Assembly (NCBI GenBank): GCA_002356455.1
Contig: AP017968.1
Coordinates: 3,100,001-3,164,000 of the forward strand
Reading direction: 5' to 3'
From: Fusobacterium varium
Lineage (GTDB): Bacteria > Fusobacteriota > Fusobacteriia > Fusobacteriales > Fusobacteriaceae
DNA length: 64,000 bases
Both the position numbers and the translations under genes were made by a program. A model generated the notes under the pieces. It was given only the letters and a program-made list of their open reading frames with translations. It did not search any database and was not told the DNA's origin. Numbering within the stretch: the stretch's first letter is position 1; each line of letters opens with the position of its first letter. Shown one piece after another: positions 1-8,171 of the stretch.

Positions 1-1
1 A

Positions 2-61
2 CTGGCTTCTGTAACCACAATCTCTATTATCATTGCAGGGATATTTGTTGAATTTCTTTAA
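2..61 (+). CDS. C-terminal end of a membrane protein (partial)
   Basis: The window opens inside a reading frame that ends with TAA at 59-61. The 19 visible residues are almost all hydrophobic (Ile, Val, Leu, Ala) and end in Glu-Phe-Leu, as in the last transmembrane helix of a carrier. The next gene begins 42 bases later with its own strong ribosome site, so the two may share an operon. The family cannot be told from this fragment; a transporter feeding the following peptidase is an inference. Confidence 0.5.
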   Translation: MASVTTISIIIAGIFVEFL

Positions 62-103
62 TATCATATATAAACTTTAAAATTAATTTTCAGGAGGAAT
101 AAG

Positions 104-1711
104 ATGCTAAAATTTGATTCTACTATTTATCCATATCCATCAAGAAGAAATGTAATGTATGCCAAAAATGGTATGGTGGCAACTGGATCTCCACTTGCTG
201 CACAAGCTGGGCTTGAAATACTTAAAAAGGGAGGAAATGCAATAGATGCTGCTATTGCCACTGCTGCTGCTCTTACTGTTGTAGAGCCTACTGGCAACGG
301 TATAGGTGGAGATGGATTTGCTATCCTCAGTGTAAAAGATAAAATTTATGGGCTTAATGCCAGCGGCCCTTCACCAAAACTTCTTGAAGCACAGGAATTA
401 TTAAATAAAGGTTTGAAAGAAATGCCGAAATATGGACTTATACCAGTTAATGTTCCAGGAATACCTAAGGCTTGGGCAGAACTAAGTAAAAAATTTGGAA
501 AACTTCCTTTAAGTGAAGTTGTTACTCCAGCTGTAAAATTAGCAAGAGAGGGATATGCAGTTCCTGTAAATGTTGCTAAATTATGGAAAAAGGCTTCTGT
601 AAATTTTGGAAAAGAAAGTGGAGAAGAATTTAAATACTGGTTTGAAACTTTTACTGAAAATGGAAAATGCCCAGAAATAGGAGATGTAGTGAGACTTCCA
701 GATCATGCAGATACTCTTGAGATGATAGGAGATACATATGCAGATGCTTTCTATAAAGGAGAACTGGCAGATAAAATAGATGCTTTTTCTAAAAAATATA
801 ATGGATATATAAGAAAAGAAGATTTGGAAGAATTTGAGGCAGAGTGGGTGGAGCCTATTTCTGTAAAATATCATGGATATGATGTTTATGAACTTCCACC
901 AAATGGACATGGAATAAGTGCTCTTATGGCGCTTAATATCTTAGATAGATTCCAGTTTGAAGCAAGAGAAACAGTAAGATCATATCATACAATGATAGAA
1001 GCAATGAAGCTTGCATTTGTAGATGTACAGAAATATGTAGCAGATCCTAGATTTATGAAAGTAACTGTTGAACAATTGTTATCTAAAGCATATGCAGAAG
1101 ACAGAGCTAAGTTAATAGGAAGTACAGCTATAATGCCGGAAGCAGGAGATCCATACTGTGGAGGAACAGTATATCTGGCAGCAGCAGATAATGAAGGAAA
1201 TATGATATCATATATTCAAAGCAACTATATGGGATTTGGTTCAGGAATGGTAGTTCCTGGAACAGGAATAGCGCTTCATAACAGAGGAAACAACTTTAAT
1301 CTTGATCTTGAAAGTGCAAACTGTGTAGGACCATCAAAGAGACCATATCATACAATTATCCCAGGATTCCTGGGAAAAGATGGAAAAGCAATTGGACCAT
1401 TTGGAGTAATGGGAGGATTTATGCAGCCGCAAGGACATGTACAGGTAGTAACTAATACAGTGGACTTCCTGATGAATCCACAGGCAGCTTTAGATGCCCC
1501 GAGATGGCAATGGGTAGGAAAGAAAAATATAGAACTGGAATATGGAGTTCCAGAACATATAGCCTATGAGCTGGCAGCAATGGGTCATGACATAAAAGTA
1601 TTATATGATCCATTAATGATGGGAAGAGGAGAAATCATCTGGAGAATGGAAAATGGAGTTTTAGTAGGAGGAACAGAACCTAGAACAGATGGACATATTG
1701 CTTTATATTAG
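104..1711 (+). CDS. ggt: Gamma-glutamyltransferase family enzyme
   Basis: This is a 535-residue Ntn-hydrolase of the gamma-glutamyltransferase/gamma-glutamyl hydrolase family, which removes or transfers gamma-glutamyl groups from glutathione-like peptides. The N-terminal half has the family's Gly-rich stretch (GNGIGGDGF). The self-cleavage threonine is most likely Thr355 in CGGTVYLAAADNEGN, giving a large chain of about 354 residues and a small chain of about 181. No signal peptide is visible, unlike periplasmic E. coli Ggt, so a cytoplasmic YwrD-like role is possible. An AGGAGGAAT ribosome site lies just before the ATG. IS copy 1 follows 30 bases after the stop codon. Confidence 0.85.
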   Translation: MLKFDSTIYPYPSRRNVMYAKNGMVATGSPLAAQAGLEILKKGGNAIDAAIATAAALTVVEPTGNGIGGDGFAILSVKDKIYGLNASGPSPKLLEAQELLNKGLKEMPKYGLIPVNVPGIPKAWAELSKKFGKLPLSEVVTPAVKLAREGYAVPVNVAKLWKKASVNFGKESGEEFKYWFETFTENGKCPEIGDVVRLPDHADTLEMIGDTYADAFYKGELADKIDAFSKKYNGYIRKEDLEEFEAEWVEPISVKYHGYDVYELPPNGHGISALMALNILDRFQFEARETVRSYHTMIEAMKLAFVDVQKYVADPRFMKVTVEQLLSKAYAEDRAKLIGSTAIMPEAGDPYCGGTVYLAAADNEGNMISYIQSNYMGFGSGMVVPGTGIALHNRGNNFNLDLESANCVGPSKRPYHTIIPGFLGKDGKAIGPFGVMGGFMQPQGHVQVVTNTVDFLMNPQAALDAPRWQWVGKKNIELEYGVPEHIAYELAAMGHDIKVLYDPLMMGRGEIIWRMENGVLVGGTEPRTDGHIALY

Positions 1712-1741
1712 TATGAAAAAAATACATTAAAAGAGTATTAG

Positions 1742-3512
1742 GAGGCTGTTGCAAATTCAAAATAGCCCAATTACCCAAAAAGCTGACTTGAAGTTTTCTT
1801 CTTGTCAGCTTTTTCTTTTTAAATAAAAAAAGGTATAAAATACTAAAAATTTTTTCAAATTTCTAATATAATATACCTATGCAAAAACCAACTAATAATA
1901 ACATTTTTTTTCAATTAAATCAACCTAAACTTTTTAACTTTTTACAATATGAAATTTCTGATAATGATCCTGTAAGAAAACTTAGCTCAATATTGGAGGG
2001 ATTAGATTTTAGTAGTTTAATGCAAGTATTTTCTTACAAAACAAAGGTACATCCTATCAGAATGTTTTCTATCATTGTTTATGCCTATTCGCGCAATTTA
2101 ACTTCTACTAGAGATATAGAAATGGCTTGCCGTGAAAATATTAAATTCAGGTTTCTTTTACAAAATTCTAAAATTCCTGTTCATTCTACTATTTCTAGAT
2201 TTTTAGCAAAAACTGAAGATATTCTTCCAGATCTATTTGAACAATTCATTGAAAAAATTTTTGAAATGGAAGATATTTCTACTGAAACAATATATATTGA
2301 TGGTACTAAAATTGAAGCATATGCTAATAAATATTCATTTGTTTGGAAAAAATCTATTGAGAAATACAGAGATAGATTAGATGAAAAAATTCTTGAACTA
2401 ATTTCAAATTTTAATGATGATTTCAACTTACAATATGACAACTTCCTTGAAATATATTCGTATCTTTCTAATTTGAATTTTCAAATAGTCAAAGGCAGAG
2501 GAAAGCGAAAATCTAAAGAACAAAAATATTTAGAATTATGCGCAGAATACTTAGAAAAGTATCAAAAATATTCTAATCATTTTAAAAATCTTAATGGTAG
2601 AAATAGCTATTCAAAAACTGATATAGATGCTACTTTTATGAGAATGAAAGATGACCATATGAGAAATGGTCAATTAAAACCTGGATATAATCTACAAATA
2701 GGAGTGATTAGTGAATATATTTCTTCATATGAAATTTTTTCTAACCCTTCTGATTCTAAAACTTTGATTCCATTTTTAGAGAAAATTTCATCTCAAAATT
2801 TAGAAATTAAAAATATTGTAGCTGATGCAGGATATGAAAGTATTTCAAATTATGAATATTTGGAAAAAATGGACTATACTTCATACATAAAACCAATATA
2901 TTTTGAAAAATCTAAAATCAGAAAGTTTAAAAATGATTTAAACAGAGTAGAAAATTTAATATATAATCATTCTGAAAATAAGCTATTTAGAAAAGATGGA
3001 TTAGAATTAGAATTTCTATACTCTAACAAAAATAATACAGTTCAATATTTTTGGAATCCTGAAACTAACAAAAAAATTAAGTACAATGCGAGATTTAGAA
3101 TTTTATCAAATAAATCAAAAGAGAATGTATCAAGCAATTATGGAAAACAATTAAGAATGAACAGAAGTATTCAAGTAGAAGGTGCTTTTGCAGTTTTGAA
3201 AGAAGATATGAAATTGCGAAAATTAAAAGTTCGAAGTAAAAAAAGTGTTTTAAGAGAAATATGTTTGTTTTGTATCGCTTACAACTTCAACAGATATCTA
3301 AGCAGAAATATAAATAATCGCTTAGGAACAACACTTCACTCATTAAAAGTAGCTTAGATAAATAAAAAATCATCTACTTCTTTTTTTGATACTTAAAAAT
3401 AAATATAAAAATATAAATTAGCAGAAATCTATTTTATAGATTTCTATTTTTTTATGAAAAATAAGAGAGGCTGCACAAATTAGTTTATCAATCACTAATT
3501 TGCAACAGCCCC
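1742..3512 (+). mobile_element. IS1182-type insertion sequence, copy 1
   Basis: This is a 1771-bp element with 16-bp terminal inverted repeats. The left end GAGGCTGTTGCAAATT (1742-1757) pairs with AATTTGCAACAGCCCC (3497-3512) with one mismatch. It carries one transposase gene. Near the right end a hairpin (about 3421-3453) followed by a T run probably ends transcription. Copy 2 at 27274-29044 has the same length and orientation. No direct target duplication could be recognised in the flanks. Confidence 0.9.
1879..3357 (+). CDS. IS1182-family DDE transposase (copy 1)
   Basis: This is a 492-residue transposase. The likely catalytic acidic residues are Asp141 in YIDGTKIEAYANKY, an Asp in IVADAGYES near residue 316, and the Glu of IQVEGAFAVLKED near residue 434. 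The N-terminal part matches the DUF772-type domain of IS5/IS1182 transposases. Compared with copy 2 there are nine amino-acid changes, eight of them between residues 85 and 165. One of these turns the Asp of the PDHSTISRF motif into Val101, so this copy may be less active. The frame is full length. Upstream, TATAAT-like sequence sits inside the element, so it carries its own promoter. Confidence 0.9.
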   Translation: MQKPTNNNIFFQLNQPKLFNFLQYEISDNDPVRKLSSILEGLDFSSLMQVFSYKTKVHPIRMFSIIVYAYSRNLTSTRDIEMACRENIKFRFLLQNSKIPVHSTISRFLAKTEDILPDLFEQFIEKIFEMEDISTETIYIDGTKIEAYANKYSFVWKKSIEKYRDRLDEKILELISNFNDDFNLQYDNFLEIYSYLSNLNFQIVKGRGKRKSKEQKYLELCAEYLEKYQKYSNHFKNLNGRNSYSKTDIDATFMRMKDDHMRNGQLKPGYNLQIGVISEYISSYEIFSNPSDSKTLIPFLEKISSQNLEIKNIVADAGYESISNYEYLEKMDYTSYIKPIYFEKSKIRKFKNDLNRVENLIYNHSENKLFRKDGLELEFLYSNKNNTVQYFWNPETNKKIKYNARFRILSNKSKENVSSNYGKQLRMNRSIQVEGAFAVLKEDMKLRKLKVRSKKSVLREICLFCIAYNFNRYLSRNINNRLGTTLHSLKVA

Positions 3513-3538
3513 CTTTTGTTTTTTAGATATATAAAAAA

Positions 3539-3672
3539 GGAATTGTTGTAAATTTAAAAGAACTCAATTACTGTCACTAAAAAAATTAACTTAAATTTTT
3601 TCATATAAATTTTTTTCTATATAGTATAAAAATTAGCAGAAATATATATAATGATTTCTATCTTCTATTATT
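3539..3672 (+). repeat. Degenerate IS1182-type end-to-end remnant
   Basis: About 130 bases that align, with many point changes, first to the left end of the neighbouring IS (GG-x-TTGTTGTAAATTTAAAAG, CAATTACT, then a decayed copy of the subterminal region) and then to its right subterminal region (TTAGCAGAAAT followed by GATTTCTAT). The transposase gene is missing between the two parts. It looks like an old deletion derivative of the same family. Its alignment is by eye. Confidence 0.55.
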
Positions 3673-3701
3673 TAAATACCAGCTTTTCCCAAGTTTATAT
3701 A

Positions 3702-5045
3702 TTAATTATTAATTTCTGCTTGATTTTTTACATATTCTTTTTCTTCTTTAGTACGTAGCAAACCAAATTGAATTGTAATAATTGCTGCTAAAATTAAGAA
3801 ATAACAGTAAAAATTATATTTTACTACCTCAAGAGGATTTAGTGCTGCATAAAATCCAGAAAGTGTCAGCATACCACCTGCATGTGGAGCAAGTCCATGA
3901 ACAGCACAGGCAAAGATATCCATTAAACTTGCATTTCGTTTAGGTGAAATATGATGTTCTTCTGCAATATCTTTTGCTATAGGTGCTGTTATCATTATAG
4001 CAATTGTATTATTAATAAGTGCAAAGTCTAATAAACCTGACATAGCTCCTATACAATATTCTGCTCCTTTACGAGTCTTGACATTTCTACGCAGTATTTT
4101 TATAAGCCATTCAATTCCACCAAATTCTTCAATCAATCCTATAAGACCTCTTAAAAGCATTGCTACTATTGCAGTAGTCATCATTCCAGACATTCCTGTC
4201 CCAATTGATTGAACAAATGTTATCATTGTCATGGTTCCAGCAAACATACCAACAATTCCTGCAAAGAATGTTCCAGAAACAAGAACTATAAATACATCCA
4301 TTCCTTTAACTGCTGCCACTATTACATAAATATATGGTAAAATAAGCAATACATTATATGGAAGTGATTCAGAGCTTATTGTTACATGGCTTCCTGTTAT
4401 ATAATAAAGTACAACTGAAGCTATTGCTGCTGGTAAAGCAATCTTAAAGTTCATTTTAAATTTATCTTTCATCTCACATCCAGCACCTTTAGTTGCTGCT
4501 ATAGTTGTATCTGAAATAATAGACAAGTTATCACCAAATAAAGCTCCACTATAGACAGCTCCAAAAAACATAGGAATACTTGTTCCTGTAGTTTCAGCTA
4601 TTGCAAGAGCAATTGGAGCAATAGCAACAAGAGTTCCTGAAGAAGTTCCAATAGCAGTTGCAACAAGTGAAGATATTATGAAAATTCCTGGTAATACAAA
4701 ACTTGTTGGAATAAAAGAAAGCCCTAAATTTACAACACTGGCTACTCCCCCCATTTGTTTTGCTACTCCTGCAAAAGCCCCTGCAACCAAGAAAATCATA
4801 CACATCATTACTACTCCATCATTTCCTGCTGCAATACAAAACTTTTTAATTTTTGTTTCAAAAGGCATTTGTCTATACATAAGACATGCTACTATGATTC
4901 CAATAAATATTGCAGCATGACGTGGAAAAAGATTCCATGCATTACTTACACCTATTATTGTAAAATAGCATCCACTGCCCAAATAAAGAATAAGAAAAAC
5001 TAACATAGGAATAAACGCAGATCCACCTAATTTTTTTTCTTTCAT
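3702..5045 (-). CDS. NhaC-type Na+/H+ antiporter-family carrier
   Basis: This 447-residue polytopic membrane protein is hydrophobic throughout, with roughly 11 helices. It has the Gly/Ser/Thr-rich stretches typical of the NhaC branch of the ion-transporter superfamily (ATAIGTSSGTLVAIAPIALA, GALFGDNLSIISDTTIAATK). Many members exchange amino or organic acids rather than simple cations. It is transcribed away from the D-amino-acid genes that start at 5423, and its leader carries a -24/-12 promoter. This suggests control by the sigma-54 activator at 8172-10232 and import of that pathway's substrate; the substrate itself is not known. Confidence 0.75.
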   Translation of the reverse strand: MKEKKLGGSAFIPMLVFLILYLGSGCYFTIIGVSNAWNLFPRHAAIFIGIIVACLMYRQMPFETKIKKFCIAAGNDGVVMMCMIFLVAGAFAGVAKQMGGVASVVNLGLSFIPTSFVLPGIFIISSLVATAIGTSSGTLVAIAPIALAIAETTGTSIPMFFGAVYSGALFGDNLSIISDTTIAATKGAGCEMKDKFKMNFKIALPAAIASVVLYYITGSHVTISSESLPYNVLLILPYIYVIVAAVKGMDVFIVLVSGTFFAGIVGMFAGTMTMITFVQSIGTGMSGMMTTAIVAMLLRGLIGLIEEFGGIEWLIKILRRNVKTRKGAEYCIGAMSGLLDFALINNTIAIMITAPIAKDIAEEHHISPKRNASLMDIFACAVHGLAPHAGGMLTLSGFYAALNPLEVVKYNFYCYFLILAAIITIQFGLLRTKEEKEYVKNQAEINN

Positions 5046-5130
5046 AATCTTTCTCCTTTATATGTTTTTATGATACCCCTATTTTAAAAAATTGAACATA
5101 AACTATATATTTACCACTGCCTATACATAA

Positions 5131-5145
5131 GCAATTTTTATGCCA
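5131..5145 (-). promoter_or_regulatory. Sigma-54 (-24/-12) promoter of the NhaC-type carrier
   Basis: Read on the minus strand the sequence is TGGCATAAAAATTGC, with GG and GC separated by exactly ten bases, as in RpoN promoters. It lies 86 bases before the carrier's start codon. A sigma-54 activator is encoded three genes away in the divergent operon. Confidence 0.75.
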
Positions 5146-5278
5146 TAAATACAACAACTGACAATTAAAGAATATATTAAAAATTTTATTAAAAAAAAAT
5201 CTATAATTTGCCATAAAAAATAGGATTATATTCCCAAAAATATTTACTATAAAAATATAAATTGGTGAAATAAGGATA

Positions 5279-5310
5279 AAAACAGGATAAAATAAAATCA
5301 AAACAGGATA
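5279..5310. promoter_or_regulatory. Direct repeats, possible upstream activator sites
   Basis: AAAACAGGATA occurs at 5279-5289 and 5300-5310, two helical turns apart (21 bp), with a weaker AAGGATA copy just before. They lie about 135-180 bp upstream of the minus-strand sigma-54 promoter, a usual distance for an enhancer-binding activator, and just before the plus-strand sigma-70 promoter. The binding protein is inferred, not shown. Confidence 0.45.
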
Positions 5311-5334
5311 TTCAACCTTTATATTAAATTAATC

Positions 5335-5363
5335 TTGACATCCTATTTTTTCCCACCTATAAT
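5335..5363 (+). promoter_or_regulatory. Sigma-70 type promoter of the D-amino-acid operon
   Basis: A consensus TTGACA (5335-5340) and a consensus TATAAT (5358-5363) are separated by 17 bases. The site lies about 60 bases before the start of the desulfhydrase-like gene. Confidence 0.75.
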
Positions 5364-5422
5364 ACAATTGAACATAAACTTAAATATTTGCCTTATTATT
5401 TTTTTAAAGGCGGATGATTTTA

Positions 5423-6517
5423 ATGAAAATAGAAAATTTAAAAAAAGCTAATGTTGGTTATACTAATACTCCACTTGAATTTATGAAAACACTTTCTCAA
5501 AAACTTGGCAAAGGAAATTTATATATTAAGCGGGATGATATGTCTGGCTTAGCTTTAGGTGGTAATAAAACAAGAAAACTTGAATACTTGGTTCAATATG
5601 CTATTGATAATGGCTATACTGCACTTATGACATTTGGTGGGGTACAGACAAATCATGGTAGATTGACAGTTGCTGCTGCCATAAGGTATGGATTGAAACC
5701 TATTTTGATTTTGAAAGGAAAAAAACCTGATTATTTATCTGGAAATCTTCTTCTTGATAGATTGATGGGAGCTGATATCTATTTTGTTGATTATTCATCA
5801 GTTAAAAATTTGCCAAAATCTAAACGACAAATTGCTGAAAAGAAATTTTTAAAAGAATGTACAGATAATATTTTAAAAAAATATGAATCTCAGGGAGAAA
5901 AAGTATTAAGCATTCCTGTAGGAGGACAAGGAGTTATTGGTTCTGCTGGATACGCAATGTTTGTTCCTGAAATTATAAAGCAAATGCAGGAACAGAATAT
6001 CAATGCTAAATATATTGTGTGTGGTTATGGCTCAACAGGCACATTTGCTGGTTTATGGGCTGGTGCAAAATACTTTAATGCCCCTTTTGAAGTTATTGGC
6101 ATTCCAATAGAGCCCGATTTTTGTCCTATTGAAGAAACTGTAAAATCAATAAATGAAATAAGTGAATATTTTGATATGGGATTTACATGTCAGAAAGAAG
6201 ATATCCATCTTGAAATTGGTAATGATCCAATTCCCTATGGAGGCACTGATTATAACGAACCTGATTTAGAAACTCAAAAAAGTATAGAACTAATGGCTTC
6301 TACTGAAGCAATTATACTTGATCCCTGCTATACTGGAAAAGTTTTTAGAGGATTTATAGATTTAATAAAAAAAGAAATAATTCCAGCAAATGAAAATGCA
6401 ATATTACTTCACTCTGGTGGTGCTCCTGGTTTATTTGGAAAGGAACATTGTGATTCTTTACAAAGTTTACTATGGTCAGATGAGGAAAATGATCATGTAA
6501 CAGTCATGAAATTATAA
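5423..6517 (+). CDS. D-cysteine desulfhydrase / ACC deaminase family PLP enzyme
   Basis: This is a fold-type II pyridoxal-phosphate enzyme. The cofactor lysine sits in LALGGNKTRKLEYL (about residue 49, counting from this start), followed by the family's TFGGVQTNHGR segment and a phosphate loop near VCGYGSTGTFAGLW. Relatives remove ammonia and sulfide from D-cysteine, deaminate 1-aminocyclopropane-1-carboxylate, or act on other D-amino acids; the exact substrate is not visible. The ATG at 5423 is preferred over an in-frame ATG at 5414 because the AAAGGCGG ribosome site ends only two bases before 5414. The deacylase follows 11 bases later, so one operon could release and then deaminate D-amino acids. 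Confidence 0.8.
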   Translation: MKIENLKKANVGYTNTPLEFMKTLSQKLGKGNLYIKRDDMSGLALGGNKTRKLEYLVQYAIDNGYTALMTFGGVQTNHGRLTVAAAIRYGLKPILILKGKKPDYLSGNLLLDRLMGADIYFVDYSSVKNLPKSKRQIAEKKFLKECTDNILKKYESQGEKVLSIPVGGQGVIGSAGYAMFVPEIIKQMQEQNINAKYIVCGYGSTGTFAGLWAGAKYFNAPFEVIGIPIEPDFCPIEETVKSINEISEYFDMGFTCQKEDIHLEIGNDPIPYGGTDYNEPDLETQKSIELMASTEAIILDPCYTGKVFRGFIDLIKKEIIPANENAILLHSGGAPGLFGKEHCDSLQSLLWSDEENDHVTVMKL

Positions 6518-6528
6518 GGAGTGACAAT

Positions 6529-8118
6529 ATGTATATACTAATTAAAAATGGCTTGATTTATGATGGAACACTAGAAAATAAACCATTTATTGGAGATATT
6601 CTTATTAAAAATAATATTATAAAAAAAATAGATAAATGTATCACTTTTAAAGATGCAAAAATTATTGATGCTGAAAATAAACTTATAACTCCTGGATTCA
6701 TTGATATTCATCGACATTGTGATCTTGCAGTTTTTAAAAAAGATTTTGGAAAACTTGAATTAGCTCAAGGAATTACTACTATAGGAACTGGAGTTTGTGG
6801 TTTTTCATTTGCTCCTTATACTGAGAATTCCAGAAATCTATACGACTACTGTGTTCCAACACATGGTTATCCTGTAAATAATATTAAATATTCAAAACTA
6901 AGTGATTATATTGCAGATTTGAAAACTATAGATAAAGCTGTCAATATTTCAACATTACAAGGTACTGGTTCTGTTAGAGTTGCCGTAAAAGGATACAGCC
7001 CTTCTGCCTTTACTGAATCAGAAATGAAAGAAGCACAAAAATATATCAATGAAGCTATTTCTTGCGGAGTAAAAGGATTTTCATCTGGTTTAGTATATCT
7101 CCCTGAAGTATACAATACTACAGAAGAAATGAAAAAATTATTTATTCCATGTAAAGGGAAAAAAATGATTTATATGCCACATATGCGTGATGAAGCTTCA
7201 AGACTTGCAGAAGCTGTTAAGGAAAGCATTGATATTGCCAAAGAAAATGAAATGCCTCTCCATATAAGCCATTTAAAGGCATTGGGTCCAGATAACTGGG
7301 GAAAAACTCTTGATAAAGCAATTGAGTTAATAGAGGAAGCTCGAGAAAAAAAAGGAATGGATATTACAGTAGATTTTTATCCTTATCATGGAACTGCTAC
7401 TACTTTAGCTGCAATTCTTCCAGTTTCTTTTTTAGATAAACCTTTTACTGATATATTAAACGAGATTACTTCTCATGAAAGTATAAAAAAAATGCGTTAT
7501 TGCTATTATAATCCTGGACCAAATGATGAAAATATTAATCCTGATTTTCGTTGGTCTCATTCCATGATCAGCAGTCTTTCAAAAAGTGAAAATAAAAAAT
7601 ATATAGGAAAAACTATCCATCAATGTGCTGTTGAATATGGTTATAAAGATGAAATAGAATTCATTGCTCATTTGCTTAAAAATGAAGATGGAAAAATTGG
7701 AATTGTTGGTTTTAATATTTCTCCAGATGATATTATAAAAATTGCACAATTACCTTATTCACTTGTAATTTCTGATGCTCTATATGATGAGAGTGATACA
7801 CCACATCCTAGAAAAATGGCCACTTTTACACATTTTCTTAAATATTATATCAAAGATTTAAAAATTCTTTCATTACAAGAAGGAATTCATAAACTTACAC
7901 AAATGCCTGCTGAAAGATTACAGTTTCAAAGACGAGGAGTTTTAAAAGAGGGATATTTTGCAGATATACTTATTTTTGATATTGATAAACTTGGAGATAA
8001 CTCAACTTTTGACAACTCTAATAATCTTTCTACAGGAATGGAATATGTTCTGGTTAATGGAAAAATTGCCTGGAAAAATGAAAAGTTAATTGGGAAATAT
8101 GGAGAAGTTCTTCATTAA
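6529..8118 (+). CDS. N-acyl-D-amino-acid deacylase (D-aminoacylase)
   Basis: This is a 529-residue amidohydrolase that should cleave N-acyl-D-amino acids to a free D-amino acid plus an acid. The zinc-site motif HRHCD in GFIDIHRHCDL follows the usual short N-terminal beta domain. Further on are the Cys of GTGVCGFSF, the histidines in YMPHMRDEASR and LHISHLKAL, and the catalytic Asp of VISDALYDESDTPHPR. The C-terminal GYFADILIFD region completes the beta domain. It lies between the desulfhydrase-like gene and a sigma-54 activator. A second, clearly different deacylase of this family is at 24345. Confidence 0.85.
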   Translation: MYILIKNGLIYDGTLENKPFIGDILIKNNIIKKIDKCITFKDAKIIDAENKLITPGFIDIHRHCDLAVFKKDFGKLELAQGITTIGTGVCGFSFAPYTENSRNLYDYCVPTHGYPVNNIKYSKLSDYIADLKTIDKAVNISTLQGTGSVRVAVKGYSPSAFTESEMKEAQKYINEAISCGVKGFSSGLVYLPEVYNTTEEMKKLFIPCKGKKMIYMPHMRDEASRLAEAVKESIDIAKENEMPLHISHLKALGPDNWGKTLDKAIELIEEAREKKGMDITVDFYPYHGTATTLAAILPVSFLDKPFTDILNEITSHESIKKMRYCYYNPGPNDENINPDFRWSHSMISSLSKSENKKYIGKTIHQCAVEYGYKDEIEFIAHLLKNEDGKIGIVGFNISPDDIIKIAQLPYSLVISDALYDESDTPHPRKMATFTHFLKYYIKDLKILSLQEGIHKLTQMPAERLQFQRRGVLKEGYFADILIFDIDKLGDNSTFDNSNNLSTGMEYVLVNGKIAWKNEKLIGKYGEVLH

Positions 8119-8143
8119 AAGCTGTTTTTTAACAGCTTTTTTT
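8117..8143 (+). terminator. Rho-independent terminator after the deacylase
   Basis: AAAAGCTGTT and AACAGCTTTT form a ten-base stem around a four-T loop and run into a T tract. It overlaps the deacylase stop codon and precedes the regulator's ribosome site, so the regulator is probably expressed partly by read-through or from a separate promoter. Confidence 0.75.
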
Positions 8144-8171
8144 GCATATACTTATAAAGGAGGGAATAGTG

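Larger units (their letters stand above)
5090..5392 (+). repeat. Repeated 15-bp motif in the carrier/desulfhydrase spacer
   Basis: AATTGAACATAAACT occurs at 5090-5104 and again, in the same direction, at 5366-5380. Both are followed by a similar A/T stretch ending in TATTTACC or TATTTGCC. One copy lies between the carrier's sigma-54 promoter and its start codon; the other covers the predicted transcription start of the divergent operon. A shared operator is plausible. Confidence 0.45.

Noticed and set aside
5068-5301. Minus-strand 77-codon open frame before the carrier gene
   Set aside because: It covers the sigma-54 promoter and repeats, has a low-complexity Ile/Phe-rich translation and no ribosome site.
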